A DNA stretch of 64,000 nucleotides. It comes from Gammaproteobacteria bacterium. Lineage in GTDB: Bacteria > Pseudomonadota > Gammaproteobacteria > Pseudomonadales > Halieaceae. The translations under genes and the position numbers were made by a program. Under the pieces are notes generated by a model, which worked only from the letters and a program-made list of their open reading frames with translations, did no database searches and was not told the origin of the DNA. Below, in pieces: positions 1 through 8,121 of the stretch; the first letter of the stretch is position 1, and each line of letters starts with the position of its first letter. The stretch covers positions 473,730 through 537,729 of the forward strand of contig JAUHXH010000004.1 in assembly GCA_030427085.1 (NCBI GenBank), read 5' to 3'.

Positions 1-274
1 TGACATCAACCCGCGGATGGAAAATGTGGACGTAGCCATCGTGATCGGCGCCAACGACGTGGTTAACCCGGCGGCGCGTGAAGTGGAATCTTCCCCGATT
101 TACGGCATGCCGGTGATCAATGTGGATTCGGCGCGCACGGTTTTCGTTCTCAAACGCTCGATGGCATCTGGTTTTGCCGGCATCGAAAATCCGCTGTTCT
201 ACAAGGACAATACGCGGATGTTGTTTGGGGATGCGAAAGAATCTATTGGGGGTTTGATTCGCGAATTTGGCTGA
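1..274 (+). CDS. pntB: NAD(P) transhydrogenase subunit beta, C-terminal part (gene starts before the window)
   Basis: Only the last ~90 codons are present; the reading frame is open at the left edge (first full codon at base 2) and stops at 272-274. PntB is the membrane subunit of the proton-translocating transhydrogenase, and this end is its NADP(H)-binding domain III. The visible motifs VIGANDVVNPAAR, SPIYGMPV, FVLKRSM, NPLF and MLFGDAK follow the order in E. coli PntB. The enzyme couples proton entry to reduction of NADP by NADH in the inner membrane. An intrinsic terminator follows directly, so pntB ends its operon. Identification is firm; only the upstream part cannot be judged. Confidence 0.95.
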   Translation, partial: DINPRMENVDVAIVIGANDVVNPAAREVESSPIYGMPVINVDSARTVFVLKRSMASGFAGIENPLFYKDNTRMLFGDAKESIGGLIREFG

Positions 275-292
275 GTTTTTTTAGCCTTGCTG

Positions 293-327
293 AAGGCCTG
301 CTCTCTTATTGAGGGTGGGCCTTTTTT
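293..327 (+). terminator. Rho-independent terminator after pntB
   Basis: AAGGCC (293-298) pairs with GGCCTT (318-323), with a short inner CTC/GAG pairing, and runs into a T tract at 322-327. It starts 18 bases after the pntB stop and fits an intrinsic terminator for that operon. Confidence 0.75.
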
Positions 328-381
328 GTGGGTGTTGGTATTTGGGTATTTGGGTTTTTGTTTGATGGAGCTTCGTAGGAC

Positions 382-500
382 GGCCCACGAAGCGATTCCC
401 TCTGTTCCGGAACCGCCAAACGGCGTCATCCATGACAGGCTGCGCTCGGGCCATCCTTGGCCCGAGAGCTTCCTCCACAGAGGGAATCGCTTCGCGGGCC
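382..500 (+). repeat. Structured inverted-repeat element, copy A
   Basis: Two 23-base arms (382-404 and 478-500) are reverse complements except for one A/C mismatch. The 73 bases between them hold a core (409-443) containing ACCGCCAAA, CGTC and TCCATGACAGGCTGC, then a 22-base palindrome at 445-466 (arms CTCGGGCCA and TGGCCCGAG). The same core recurs in opposite orientation at 546-660, with different arm and palindrome sequences that are again self-complementary. No reading frame or terminator explains it. It resembles a REP/MITE-type structured repeat, but I do not recognise the family. Confidence 0.8.
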
Positions 501-545
501 TCGGCACATGCCAACGAACAGCGTAGGGAATTACGCTCGGTATGA

Positions 546-660
546 GGCGGGAGGTGAAACCTGTTTTGCAGGGAGCTCAGGCGCCATGGATGGCGCCTGT
601 GCAGCCTGTCATGGACGACGCTTTTTGGCGGTCCCGGCAAAACAGGTTTCACCTCCTGCC
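546..660 (-). repeat. Structured inverted-repeat element, copy B (opposite orientation to copy A)
   Basis: Arms of 24 bases (546-569 and 637-660) are reverse complements apart from one G/T wobble position. Read on the minus strand, the interior has the same core as copy A: ACCGCCAAA, then CGTC, then TCCATGACAGGCTGC, followed by a 22-base palindrome at 578-599 (CAGGCGCCAT and ATGGCGCCTG arms) and AGCT. Arm and palindrome sequences differ from copy A but keep full pairing, which points to a conserved DNA or RNA fold. It lies 29 bases before the stop codon of the minus-strand lipoprotein, so it could sit in that mRNA's 3' end. Confidence 0.8.
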
Positions 661-689
661 GGAAAAAGCGCTCCAGAGTTTCGCGCTAG

Positions 690-1472
690 CTATTCACGCT
701 TCAACTGAATAGTCCCAACCGCCGGCGACCCGGTAGTAAAGTTCACCGTGTAATCCATCATGATCGTGTTCCGGGTCACGGGGCCGCTGGCGATGTAGGA
801 GTCGAAGCCTGGTAGCGGTAACTCGGGAATTTCAAAGGTGAGAATCCCGTTGGCATCCAACTCCGCTACAACGCGTGCTTCAACACCCTGAATCGTGTGA
901 ATGGCATCGTAGCTGAAGCGGCCGTCGGCATTGGGCATGATGTTTACTGTGACAGGTGGGGGATTGGAGCCGCCGAAGACATTGCCGTCCACGTCGTTGG
1001 TGATCGTGATGCTGCCGTTGGATTGGCGTTCGATCATGGTGGTCATGTCGCCGCGCGATCCGAAGGTTTCGTTGTGCCATTCGCCGCGCCAGGTGCCGCG
1101 CAGGACATTGTTGAGGTTGGCGAATTGAGGGGCGAGGAAGAAGACTTCGTCGCTGTTCAGGAAGCCCATCAGTGTGTCGTTGCCGCCAAATTCCGAGGTG
1201 AACAGGTCACAGGGTTCGCGCTTGTTACCGCAAAAATGCCGGCCGGCTTTTTTCCAGCCGATGAAGATGAAGCCGTCGTTGGGGACGGCGACGAAGGATT
1301 CGTCGAAGAAGATATCCACCACGTCAACGTCGCAGGATTGGCCGGCTTTGCAATCGACGAGGTCGGAGACCGTGATTACGCCGCCGCCATTGGGCACGAC
1401 GATGCGAATTTTGCAGCCTGCGACCAGCAGAGTTGAAAGTGTAATGAGTAGAATCCAGCGTAGTTTTTTCAT
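690..1472 (-). CDS. Predicted lipoprotein with a bacterial-repeat-like domain, unknown function
   Basis: A 260-residue protein. I start it at 1472 because this gives a textbook lipoprotein signal (KK, hydrophobic core, lipobox LVAGC with Cys20) preceded by a purine-rich GGGGGAA site; an earlier in-frame start only adds a basic, non-signal leader. Residues ~30-110 have paired cysteines (CKAGQSC, FCG and EPC) and the pattern 'AVPNDGFIFIGW', like the beta-rich 'bacterial repeat' domains common in secreted gammaproteobacterial proteins. The remainder is predicted beta-rich with no catalytic motif I recognise. It probably sits in the outer membrane facing the periplasm. It is transcribed away from nrdR with a short divergent spacer. 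Confidence 0.65.
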   Translation of the reverse strand: MKKLRWILLITLSTLLVAGCKIRIVVPNGGGVITVSDLVDCKAGQSCDVDVVDIFFDESFVAVPNDGFIFIGWKKAGRHFCGNKREPCDLFTSEFGGNDTLMGFLNSDEVFFLAPQFANLNNVLRGTWRGEWHNETFGSRGDMTTMIERQSNGSITITNDVDGNVFGGSNPPPVTVNIMPNADGRFSYDAIHTIQGVEARVVAELDANGILTFEIPELPLPGFDSYIASGPVTRNTIMMDYTVNFTTGSPAVGTIQLKRE

Positions 1473-1563
1473 TGTGTTCCCCCGTAGATACAGCGCCCTC
1501 GCCTCTCTCTGAGCATAGACGGACTGTGATATTCTTCCACCAATTCGCCCTCGGAACCCCGCC

Positions 1564-2049
1564 ATGCATTGCCCGTTTTGCGCCGCCGATGACACCAAAG
1601 TAATTGATTCTCGCCTCGTTGCCGAGGGCGACCAGGTTCGCCGTCGTCGGGAGTGCGTGAGTTGTCATGAACGCTTCACGACGTATGAGGTGGCGGAGTT
1701 GGTGATGCCGCGGTTGGTGAAGCAAAACGGTAGTCGCGAGCCTTTCAATGAAGAGAAGCTCCGTGCGGGCTTTATGCGGGCGCTGGAGAAGCGTCCGGTG
1801 TCGGTGGAGGATATTGAGGCGGTGATCAACCAGATCAAGCATGCGTTGCGCGCGACGGGCGAGCGGGAGGTGAAGTCGCTGGTGGTGGGTGAACTGGTCA
1901 TGGAACACCTGCGTGAGCTGGACCAGGTGGCCTATGTGCGTTTCGCCTCGGTTTATCGCAGTTTCCAGGACCTCTCTCAATTCCGCGATGAAATTGAACG
2001 ACTCGAGGCTGATCCCGGTCAGGCGTCTACTGACCAGCCTGAGCACTGA
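1564..2049 (+). CDS. nrdR: Transcriptional repressor NrdR
   Basis: 161 residues, the normal NrdR length. The N-terminal zinc ribbon has Cys3, Cys6, Cys31 and Cys34 with [17 protein letters not shown] between and after, followed by an ATP-cone (about residues 49-139) containing [15 protein letters not shown]. NrdR senses ATP/dATP and represses ribonucleotide reductase operons by binding NrdR boxes. It heads the nrdR-ribD-ribE-ribBA-ribH-nusB cluster, a very common order in gammaproteobacteria. ribD starts only 10 bases after its stop. I saw no NrdR box inside the window, so its targets must lie elsewhere. Confidence 0.96.
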   Translation: MHCPFCAADDTKVIDSRLVAEGDQVRRRRECVSCHERFTTYEVAELVMPRLVKQNGSREPFNEEKLRAGFMRALEKRPVSVEDIEAVINQIKHALRATGEREVKSLVVGELVMEHLRELDQVAYVRFASVYRSFQDLSQFRDEIERLEADPGQASTDQPEH

Positions 2050-2059
2050 AGCTACCCCT

Positions 2060-3175
2060 ATGTTTTCCGCCCTCGATACCGAGCTGATGTCGCGCGCCTT
2101 GCGCCTGGCGCGGCGGGGTCGGTTCTGGGCGCGGCCCAATCCGCATGTAGGCTGTGTGTTGTGGCGCGACGGACGGGTTATAGGCGAGGGTTTTACGCAG
2201 CCTGCCGGTGGTAATCACGCGGAGGTGGAAGCTTTGTCGGCCGCGGGGGATGCCCGCGGCGCCACTGCCTATGTCACTTTGGAGCCCTGCAATCATCGGG
2301 GTCGCACGGGGCCGTGTTCGGAAGCGTTGCTGGAAGCGGGTGTGGCCCGTGTGGTGGCGGCCATGGAGGACCCGAATCCGCAAGTGGCTGGCGCTGGCCT
2401 GGCGCGATTGCGGGACGCGGGGGTGGCGGTGAGCAGTGGGCTGCTGGCCGCTCAGGCTGAGGCGACCATCGCTGGCTTTGTGCAGCGGATGCGCACAGGG
2501 CGGCCTCGTGTACGCATCAAGATGGCTATGTCGCTGGACGGCCGAACGGCTATGGCCAGCGGTGAGAGTCAGTGGATTACCGGGCCGGCTGCGCGCGCGG
2601 ATGTGCAGCGCTTGCGAGCGGCCAGTTGTGCCATTCTCACGGGCTCCGGCACAGCGTTGGCGGATGACTGCTCCCTGACTTTGCGCCCTGCGGAGTTGGG
2701 TTTGTCGCCTGAATTGGCGGAGCGGGCATTGGCTCACCCCCCGCTGCGAGTGCTGCTGGATAGGCAAGGCCAGCTGCCAGCCAGCGCCCGGATATTTGAT
2801 GATTCATCCCCCACGTTGGTACTTGGCGCCGATGGCGCCACACCGGCGGCGCCCAAGGTGGAATTTGAGGCACTGCCGGTGGTTGACGGCGCCCTGGACC
2901 TGGCCGCTGCCATGCACGCCCTCGGCGCGCGGCAAATCAATGAAATTCTGGTAGAATCTGGCCCCCGCCTCGCCGGGGCCCTGTTACGGGCCGGGTTGGC
3001 GGACGAGATTGTGGTGTATATGGCGCCCATTTTGATGGGTAGCAACGCCCGGCCTCTACTCGATTTACCACTGGCCAGCATGGCCGACAAAGTCCCGCTC
3101 GAGGTCACTGACCTGCGCCGGGTGGGCGAGGATTGGCGCTACAGCATTCGTGTGGGCCAGCACAAACAGGATTAA
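2060..3175 (+). CDS. ribD: Riboflavin biosynthesis protein RibD (deaminase and reductase)
   Basis: 371 residues. The N-terminal deaminase domain has the zinc/catalytic motif HAE (53-55) and the PC..(8)..PC pair at Cys77 and Cys86; the C-terminal half is the NADPH-dependent reductase (KMAMSLDGR, ITGPAAR, LVESGP). It converts the pyrimidinone from GTP cyclohydrolase II to 5-amino-6-ribitylaminouracil phosphate in two steps. The ATG at 2060 is chosen because the protein then begins at the usual RibD N-terminus; longer in-frame extension would run into nrdR. ribE follows after 2 bases, so the two are co-transcribed. Confidence 0.96.
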   Translation: MFSALDTELMSRALRLARRGRFWARPNPHVGCVLWRDGRVIGEGFTQPAGGNHAEVEALSAAGDARGATAYVTLEPCNHRGRTGPCSEALLEAGVARVVAAMEDPNPQVAGAGLARLRDAGVAVSSGLLAAQAEATIAGFVQRMRTGRPRVRIKMAMSLDGRTAMASGESQWITGPAARADVQRLRAASCAILTGSGTALADDCSLTLRPAELGLSPELAERALAHPPLRVLLDRQGQLPASARIFDDSSPTLVLGADGATPAAPKVEFEALPVVDGALDLAAAMHALGARQINEILVESGPRLAGALLRAGLADEIVVYMAPILMGSNARPLLDLPLASMADKVPLEVTDLRRVGEDWRYSIRVGQHKQD

Positions 3176-3177
3176 TC

Positions 3178-3834
3178 ATGTTCACAGGCATCATCCAGGC
3201 GGTAGGCGAGGTGATCGCGGCCCAGCCCAGCGGCGGCGATTTGCGCCTGCGCATCCATACCGGGAAATTACCGCTGGATGACGTGGCGCTGGGCGACAGT
3301 ATCGCCACCAATGGCTGCTGCCTGACTGTGGTGGAATTGCCTGGCGACGGCTTTTGGGCCGATGTGTCGGTTGAAAGCCTGAATTTCACTACGCTGGGGC
3401 AACTCAAGCCCGGTTCAGCCGTGAATCTGGAGAAGGCGCTGACCGCAACTACGCGGCTTGGCGGGCACATTGTGAGCGGCCATGTGGACGGTGTTGGCGA
3501 GGTGGTTTCGCTGGAGCGGGACGCTCGCTCTGTGCGTTTTCGCCTGCGCGCGCCTGACGGACTGGCCAAATATATTGCCCACAAGGGCAGCATTTGTGTC
3601 GATGGCACCAGCCTTACCGTGAATGCCGTGGAAGGGGCTGAGTTTGAACTCAATATCATTCCACAGACCATGGTCGAGACGCTGTTCAGCGAGTACCGGG
3701 TAGGCACTCGCGTAAATCTGGAAGTCGATTTGATTGCCCGCTATCTGGAGCGCCTGATGTTGGGCGAAGCCGCCGCCGAGCCCACGGCAGCCGGCCTGAC
3801 CCGTGCCGCACTCGGCGAGCACGGCTACCTTTAA
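3178..3834 (+). CDS. ribE: Riboflavin synthase alpha chain
   Basis: 218 residues with the invariant N-terminus MFTGII and two tandem lumazine-binding domains (about 1-97 and 98-200); each carries a copy of the substrate loop (ATNGCCLTV and CVDGTSLTVN). It dismutates two molecules of 6,7-dimethyl-8-ribityllumazine to riboflavin. The start at 3178 is 2 bases after the ribD stop, and translation is probably coupled. The gene is called ribE or ribC depending on species. Nothing unusual in sequence or length. Confidence 0.96.
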   Translation: MFTGIIQAVGEVIAAQPSGGDLRLRIHTGKLPLDDVALGDSIATNGCCLTVVELPGDGFWADVSVESLNFTTLGQLKPGSAVNLEKALTATTRLGGHIVSGHVDGVGEVVSLERDARSVRFRLRAPDGLAKYIAHKGSICVDGTSLTVNAVEGAEFELNIIPQTMVETLFSEYRVGTRVNLEVDLIARYLERLMLGEAAAEPTAAGLTRAALGEHGYL

Positions 3835-3859
3835 TTTCCGCATACCCCGGACACAGAAC

Positions 3860-4975
3860 ATGGAACTGAATACCGTCGAAGAAATTATCAGCGACATCCG
3901 CCAGGGGCGAATGGTGGTGCTGCTGGACGACGATGCCGACAGCCACAATGAAGGTGTGGTGATGATGGGCGCCGAACATGTGGCGGCCAGCCATGTGAAC
4001 TTCATGGCGCGGCAGGCCCGAGGCCTGGTTTGCCTGGCGATGACGCAGGAGCGCTGCGAGCAGCTCGACTTACCCCCGATGGTGGATACGCCGGCCGGGG
4101 AAAAATCCAACTTTACCCTCTCCATTGAGGCCGCCGTGGGTGTCGATACCGGCATCTCTGCGGCTGATCGGGCGCTCACGGTACAGGCCGCCGTTGCGCC
4201 CCACGCCAAGGCCCAGGATATCGTTCAACCGGGTCACATTTTCCCGCTGACCGCCGTACCTGGCGGTGTGCTGGTGCGAGCCGGGCACACCGAGGCGGCG
4301 ATCGATTACGCGCGGCTGGCCGGATTGTTGCCAGCCGCGATGATCGCCGACATCCTGACGCCCGAAGGGGAACTGGCCGACGCCTCCGAACTGGTGGAGT
4401 TCGCCGCGCACCACAATCTGAAGATGGGCAGCATCGCCGACCTCATTCACTTCCGCATGGTCAACGAGCGAACGATTCGTCGAGTGAGGGAAGGCGAGGT
4501 ACAAACCGCTTTTGGACCGCTGCAACTGGTAGCCTATCGCGATCAGGCGGCCGACGGTGTCCACCTGGCACTTAGCAGTGGCGATATACGCAACGATGAA
4601 CCCACCCTGGTCCGCGTGCATGCCAGTTCGGTCATGCGCGATCTGGTGTGTACTGAAGTGGCGGGCCGCTCGGGCTGGAATCTGGCCAAATCCCTTGCCC
4701 GCGTCGCCCGGGACGGTGGTGTTGTGGTGCTGCTTGCCCGCGAGGAGCGCACGGATCAATTGTTGCACAGCCTGGACATGGCGCTGGGTACAGAAAACAT
4801 CGCCAGCCGCGCCCCGGGTAATTCCTACACCACAGTGGGCCTGGGCTCCCAAATACTGCGCGACCTCGGGGTGGGCAAGATCCGCCTGATGGGTGCGCCG
4901 ATGAAGTACAATGCTATCTCCGGCTTTGATCTGGAGGTGGTCGAGTTTGTTGACCCCCCGGCCGACCGGGACTGA
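3860..4975 (+). CDS. ribBA: RibBA-type fusion with degenerate GTP cyclohydrolase II half and altered DHBP-synthase active site
   Basis: 371 residues: a 3,4-dihydroxy-2-butanone-4-phosphate synthase (DHBPS) domain (about 1-200) followed by a GTP cyclohydrolase II-like domain. The second half lacks all three zinc cysteines (where C..C.C is expected it has ASSVMRD and AGRSG), as known for RibBX-type fusions, so it should not hydrolyse GTP; an intact ribA lies at 8122. The DHBPS half is also odd. Aligned to E. coli RibB, the substrate/metal loop DDEDRENEGD reads [11 protein letters not shown], so Arg37, Glu38 (metal ligand) and Asp42 become Ser28, His29 and Val33, and Glu174 becomes Asp164. The second metal ligand (His143 in RAGHTEA) and SAADR remain. 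It may be a variant enzyme or a non-catalytic homolog. Confidence 0.85.
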   Translation: MELNTVEEIISDIRQGRMVVLLDDDADSHNEGVVMMGAEHVAASHVNFMARQARGLVCLAMTQERCEQLDLPPMVDTPAGEKSNFTLSIEAAVGVDTGISAADRALTVQAAVAPHAKAQDIVQPGHIFPLTAVPGGVLVRAGHTEAAIDYARLAGLLPAAMIADILTPEGELADASELVEFAAHHNLKMGSIADLIHFRMVNERTIRRVREGEVQTAFGPLQLVAYRDQAADGVHLALSSGDIRNDEPTLVRVHASSVMRDLVCTEVAGRSGWNLAKSLARVARDGGVVVLLAREERTDQLLHSLDMALGTENIASRAPGNSYTTVGLGSQILRDLGVGKIRLMGAPMKYNAISGFDLEVVEFVDPPADRD

Positions 4976-4991
4976 ACACAAGGATACGAGC

Positions 4992-5462
4992 ATGAGTGAT
5001 ATCAAGACCGTGGAAGGTGACTTCACTGGTGGCAAGGGCAATTACGCCCTGGTGGTAGGGCGCTGGAACAGCTTTGTAGTTGAGCACCTGCTGGAAGGCG
5101 CCATCGACGCGCTGAAACGCCACGGCGTGGGCGAAAAGCAAATCACCGTGGTGCGCGCCCCTGGTGCCTTTGAAATCCCCCTGGTCTGCAAAAAAGTTGC
5201 TGCCAGTGGCGATTACGACGCCATCGTGGCCCTTGGCGCGGTGATCCGCGGCGGTACGCCCCACTTTGAATATGTGGCCGGCGAGTGCACCAAAGGCCTG
5301 GCTCAGGTCACCATGGAATACGGCATCCCGGTGTCCTTCGGCGTACTCACAGTGGATACCATTGAGCAGGCGGTTGAGCGCTCCGGCACCAAGGCCGGCA
5401 ACAAGGGCGCCGAGGCGGCACTGTCGGCGCTGGAAATGGTCAGCCTGCTGGGCAAACTGTAG
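4992..5462 (+). CDS. ribH: 6,7-dimethyl-8-ribityllumazine synthase
   Basis: 156 residues. Visible family motifs are [41 protein letters not shown] and [12 protein letters not shown]. It condenses the ribitylaminouracil with 3,4-dihydroxy-2-butanone 4-phosphate, the step before riboflavin synthase, and usually forms pentamers or icosahedral shells. The ATG at 4992 follows an ACGAG purine run and gives the standard N-terminus. It lies 16 bases after ribBA and 9 bases before nusB. A normal family member. Confidence 0.96.
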   Translation: MSDIKTVEGDFTGGKGNYALVVGRWNSFVVEHLLEGAIDALKRHGVGEKQITVVRAPGAFEIPLVCKKVAASGDYDAIVALGAVIRGGTPHFEYVAGECTKGLAQVTMEYGIPVSFGVLTVDTIEQAVERSGTKAGNKGAEAALSALEMVSLLGKL

Positions 5463-5471
5463 GTTTTACTG

Positions 5472-5921
5472 GTGAGCAACTCCTCGTCCAATAATCTGGC
5501 TGCACAGCGCCGCAAGGCCCGGCACTACGGGCTGCAGGCGCTGTATCAGTGGCACATGGCCGGCGCTGATCTCTCCACCATCGAGGCGGAATTTCGTGGT
5601 GATTATGACTTCCGGAACGTCGACCTGGATTATTTCCAGGCAATAGTTCACGGCGTGCCGAGCCAAACCGACGAACTGGAAGCCATTCTGACTCCCTTGC
5701 TCGACCGCTCGTTGGACGAGCTTGATCCCATCGAGCGCAGCCTGCTGCGGATGGGCACTTTCGAGCTCAAGGATCGGCTGGATGTGCCCTACAAAGTGGT
5801 GATCAACGAAGCTGTGGCGCTGGCGAAGAAGTTCGGTGCCACCGACGGGCACAAGTACATCAACGGTGTGCTGGACAAAGCGGCCCGCCAATTACGCAAG
5901 GCGGAAGTCGAAGCCGGCTGA
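5472..5921 (+). CDS. nusB: Transcription antitermination factor NusB
   Basis: 149 residues starting at a GTG. The all-helical NusB fold is recognised from RRKARHYGLQALYQW near the N-terminus, PIERSLLRMGTFEL in the middle and INEAVALAKKFG..D.HKYINGVLDK near the C-terminus. With NusE (S10) it binds boxA RNA and supports rRNA antitermination. The stop codon overlaps the thiL start by one base (TGATG), so the two are translationally coupled. This placement after ribH is conserved across gammaproteobacteria. Confidence 0.96.
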   Translation: MSNSSSNNLAAQRRKARHYGLQALYQWHMAGADLSTIEAEFRGDYDFRNVDLDYFQAIVHGVPSQTDELEAILTPLLDRSLDELDPIERSLLRMGTFELKDRLDVPYKVVINEAVALAKKFGATDGHKYINGVLDKAARQLRKAEVEAG

Positions 5922-6850
5922 TGGCCCTGGGCGAATTCGGCATCATCCAGCGCTATTTCTCGGCGCTGGGCAGCGCTGACGATGTGGTACTGGGCGTGGG
6001 CGATGACTGCGCCCTGCTACAACTCCAACCCGGCGAAGAACTCGCCGTTTCCACCGACACTGCCGTTGAGGGGGTTCACTTTCCCGAGGACGGCTTTCCC
6101 GAAGATATTGCCTACCGCTGCGTGGCTGCCGCCGCCAGCGACCTGGCTGCCATGGGAGCCAGGCCGCTGGGTATGACGCTGTCCCTGACCCTGCCATCCG
6201 TTGATGAGCTGTGGTTACAGGCCTTCAGTGAAGGGCTCGCTGCCGTGGTGAAAGCCACTGGGCTGCCTCTGGTGGGCGGTGACACTACGCGCGGTCCGCT
6301 GACCATCGGCGTGCAGGTATTGGGTGCCGTGCCTGCGGGGTTGGCACTGCGGCGTGAGGGCGCAGCGGTAGGCGACCAACTTTGTATGTCAGGAAACCCC
6401 GGCGATGCAGCAGGTGGACTCGCGCTGTTGCAGGGCGAGTGGTTGCCCGAGCCGGAGTTTGGCGAACACCTGTACCAGCGTTTCTATCGTCCCTCCTCGC
6501 GGCTGAAACTGGGCCAGTCCCTGCTTGGTGTGGCGACTTCGTGTATCGATATATCGGACGGTATGCTGGCGGATGCCGGCCATCTCGCAGACGCCTCCGG
6601 TGTACGACTGCGAATTGATCCCGAACGGCTACCGCTGTCAGCCGCCCTGCAAAGTCATCCGGCCCCGCAGCAAGCGCTGCAGTGGGCACTCGGTGGTGGC
6701 GACGACTACGAACTCCTCTTCACCCTGCCCGCCGGAGCCGACTGCCCCCCGGGCTGTACGGTCATAGGCGAGGTACTGGACGGCAGCGGTGTGGAGTGCC
6801 CGATCGAATTTGATACGCGCTCAGGCTTTGAGCATTTTGCCGAGGGCTGA
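5921..6850 (+). CDS. thiL: Thiamine-monophosphate kinase
   Basis: 309 residues. ThiL phosphorylates thiamine phosphate to thiamine diphosphate. The motifs GVGDDCALL, VSTDTAVEGVHF, AASDLAAMGA, GGDTTRGP and ISDGMLADAGHLA, and the C-terminal GGGDDYELLFT, are all in the expected order for the AIR-synthase/ThiL superfamily and supply the ATP and metal-binding acidic residues. The start codon shares its A with the nusB stop. pgpA follows after about 50 bases. Confidence 0.96.
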   Translation: MALGEFGIIQRYFSALGSADDVVLGVGDDCALLQLQPGEELAVSTDTAVEGVHFPEDGFPEDIAYRCVAAAASDLAAMGARPLGMTLSLTLPSVDELWLQAFSEGLAAVVKATGLPLVGGDTTRGPLTIGVQVLGAVPAGLALRREGAAVGDQLCMSGNPGDAAGGLALLQGEWLPEPEFGEHLYQRFYRPSSRLKLGQSLLGVATSCIDISDGMLADAGHLADASGVRLRIDPERLPLSAALQSHPAPQQALQWALGGGDDYELLFTLPAGADCPPGCTVIGEVLDGSGVECPIEFDTRSGFEHFAEG

Positions 6851-6902
6851 CCGCCCGGTGCTGGCGGTGTAAGCTGGCTGACATAAGAATTCGGATTCAG
6901 CG

Positions 6903-7391
6903 ATGACGGCAGTTACTCCCCAACCTTTCCGAGACCCGGTGCAATTCCTTGCCTTCGGCTTTGGCAGTGGCCTGTCTCCCCGCGCTCCCGGTACCGTGGG
7001 TACGGTGGTGGCGGTTCCTCTGTATGCAGCGATGGCCGGGCTGCCCCTGCCCTACTACAGCGCGGTGTTAGTGCTTACCTTCCTGCTGGGTGTTTATCTG
7101 TGCGGCGCGGCCAGCCGTCGCCTCGGGGTGCACGACCACGGGGGCATCGTCTGGGATGAGTTTGTCGGTTACTGGATCACCATGTGGGCGCTCCCGGCGC
7201 ATTGGACCTGGGCACTGGCAGGCTTCGTCCTGTTTCGCCTGTTCGATATTCTGAAGCCCTGGCCAATCCGCTGGTTGGACCGGCGTGTCCACGGCGGCTT
7301 CGGCATTATGATCGACGACGTACTGGCGGGCATATTTGCCTGCGCAATACTGCATGGCGTACGCGTGTTGTGGTTTACGGGGGCCGCATGA
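6903..7391 (+). CDS. pgpA: Phosphatidylglycerophosphatase A
   Basis: 162 residues, an inner-membrane enzyme that dephosphorylates phosphatidylglycerophosphate to phosphatidylglycerol. FGSGLSPRAPGTVGT, DHGGIVWDEFVGYWITM and LFRLFDILKPWPIRWLD are PgpA hallmarks, with three to four hydrophobic segments. It follows thiL, as in E. coli, and overlaps the next gene by four bases (ATGA). Ordinary member of the family. Confidence 0.95.
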   Translation: MTAVTPQPFRDPVQFLAFGFGSGLSPRAPGTVGTVVAVPLYAAMAGLPLPYYSAVLVLTFLLGVYLCGAASRRLGVHDHGGIVWDEFVGYWITMWALPAHWTWALAGFVLFRLFDILKPWPIRWLDRRVHGGFGIMIDDVLAGIFACAILHGVRVLWFTGAA

Positions 7392-8014
7392 GATTTGTGT
7401 TGTTGCTACTGGGGCTGTTCGCCCTGCCGGTATTCGCTGCGGAAGTGGAGGTTCAGGCCCTGTTTCGCGACGCCGCGCTGGTAACGGTGGACGGCCAGCA
7501 GAAACTGCTGCGCAAAGGCGAAAGCCTGGGCGGTGTCACGCTGCTGTCGGCCGATTCACGGGCTGCAGAGTTGGACATAGACGGCAAAAAGCACAGCCTG
7601 GGTGTGCACCGGCGGATCGTGAGCAATTATCAGGCGCTGGAAAAACGCGAGGTCGCCATTCGCCGCAATGACAACGCCCAGTACATCACCGGCGCCATCA
7701 TCAATGGCAGGCGCGTCAACGTGCTGGTCGACACCGGCGCCAATATCATGGCCCTGAACAGCGGCCACGCCACCGCTCTTGGCATCGATTACCGTGCCGG
7801 CCAACCCGCCCGCCTCGCCACCGCCGGCGGTAAGGTGCAGGCATGGCGCGTAACCCTGGATTCTGTCGATCTGGCGGGCATGCGGGTAGATCATGTGGAT
7901 GCCACCGTGGTGGAGGGCGCCGACCCGGAGATCATCCTGTTGGGGATGAGCTATTTGAATCATGTGGAGATTAACGAGTCGGGTGGGGTATTGCGCTTGA
8001 GTCGGGGGTATTGA
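7388..8014 (+). CDS. Retropepsin-like aspartic protease (TIGR02281-type), periplasmic
   Basis: 208 residues. The start at 7388 (ATGA overlap with pgpA) gives a clear signal peptide or anchor ending at FAAE (~residue 18). The C-terminal domain carries the aspartic-protease signature LVDTGAN with Asp115 and ends with ILLGMSYL, the pattern of the single-domain retropepsin-like family that acts as a dimer. The N-terminal ~80 residues include a small beta domain. Substrate is unknown. The overlap suggests it belongs to the rib-nusB-thiL-pgpA transcript as its last gene. Confidence 0.8.
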   Translation: MRFVLLLLGLFALPVFAAEVEVQALFRDAALVTVDGQQKLLRKGESLGGVTLLSADSRAAELDIDGKKHSLGVHRRIVSNYQALEKREVAIRRNDNAQYITGAIINGRRVNVLVDTGANIMALNSGHATALGIDYRAGQPARLATAGGKVQAWRVTLDSVDLAGMRVDHVDATVVEGADPEIILLGMSYLNHVEINESGGVLRLSRGY

Positions 8015-8082
8015 GGGCCCCGGAGCGCGCATTTTCGGCCACCCCCGCACCTTTGCAACGCCTGTGAAACCCCGGGGTCTAC

Positions 8083-8091
8083 TGTTAGAAT
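8083..8091 (+). promoter_or_regulatory. Probable extended -10 promoter for ribA
   Basis: TG at 8083-8084, one base, then TAGAAT (8086-8091) fit an extended -10 element. No good -35 is present at 17-bp spacing (TGTGAA). Initiation near 8098 would leave a ~24-base leader and supports translation from the GTG at 8122 rather than from an upstream in-frame GTG at 8092. Confidence 0.4.
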
Positions 8092-8121
8092 GTGCGCCCT
8101 TTTCCCATTCGGACACCTAAC

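Larger units (their letters stand above)
275..689. other. Non-coding interval between pntB and the lipoprotein gene
   Basis: These 415 bases hold the pntB terminator and the two inverted-repeat elements. Short open frames cross the repeats on both strands, but none has a ribosome binding site or protein-like composition. Apart from the repeats I see nothing in 328-381, 501-545 or 661-689. Confidence 0.7.

Noticed and set aside
382..660. CRISPR array or tandem repeat
   Set aside because: Only two units, in opposite orientation and with self-complementary arms rather than uniform repeats and spacers.
2050..2059. FMN riboswitch upstream of ribD or ribA
   Set aside because: The ribD start is 10 bases after nrdR and no FMN aptamer pattern is seen; the ribA leader is only about 24 bases.
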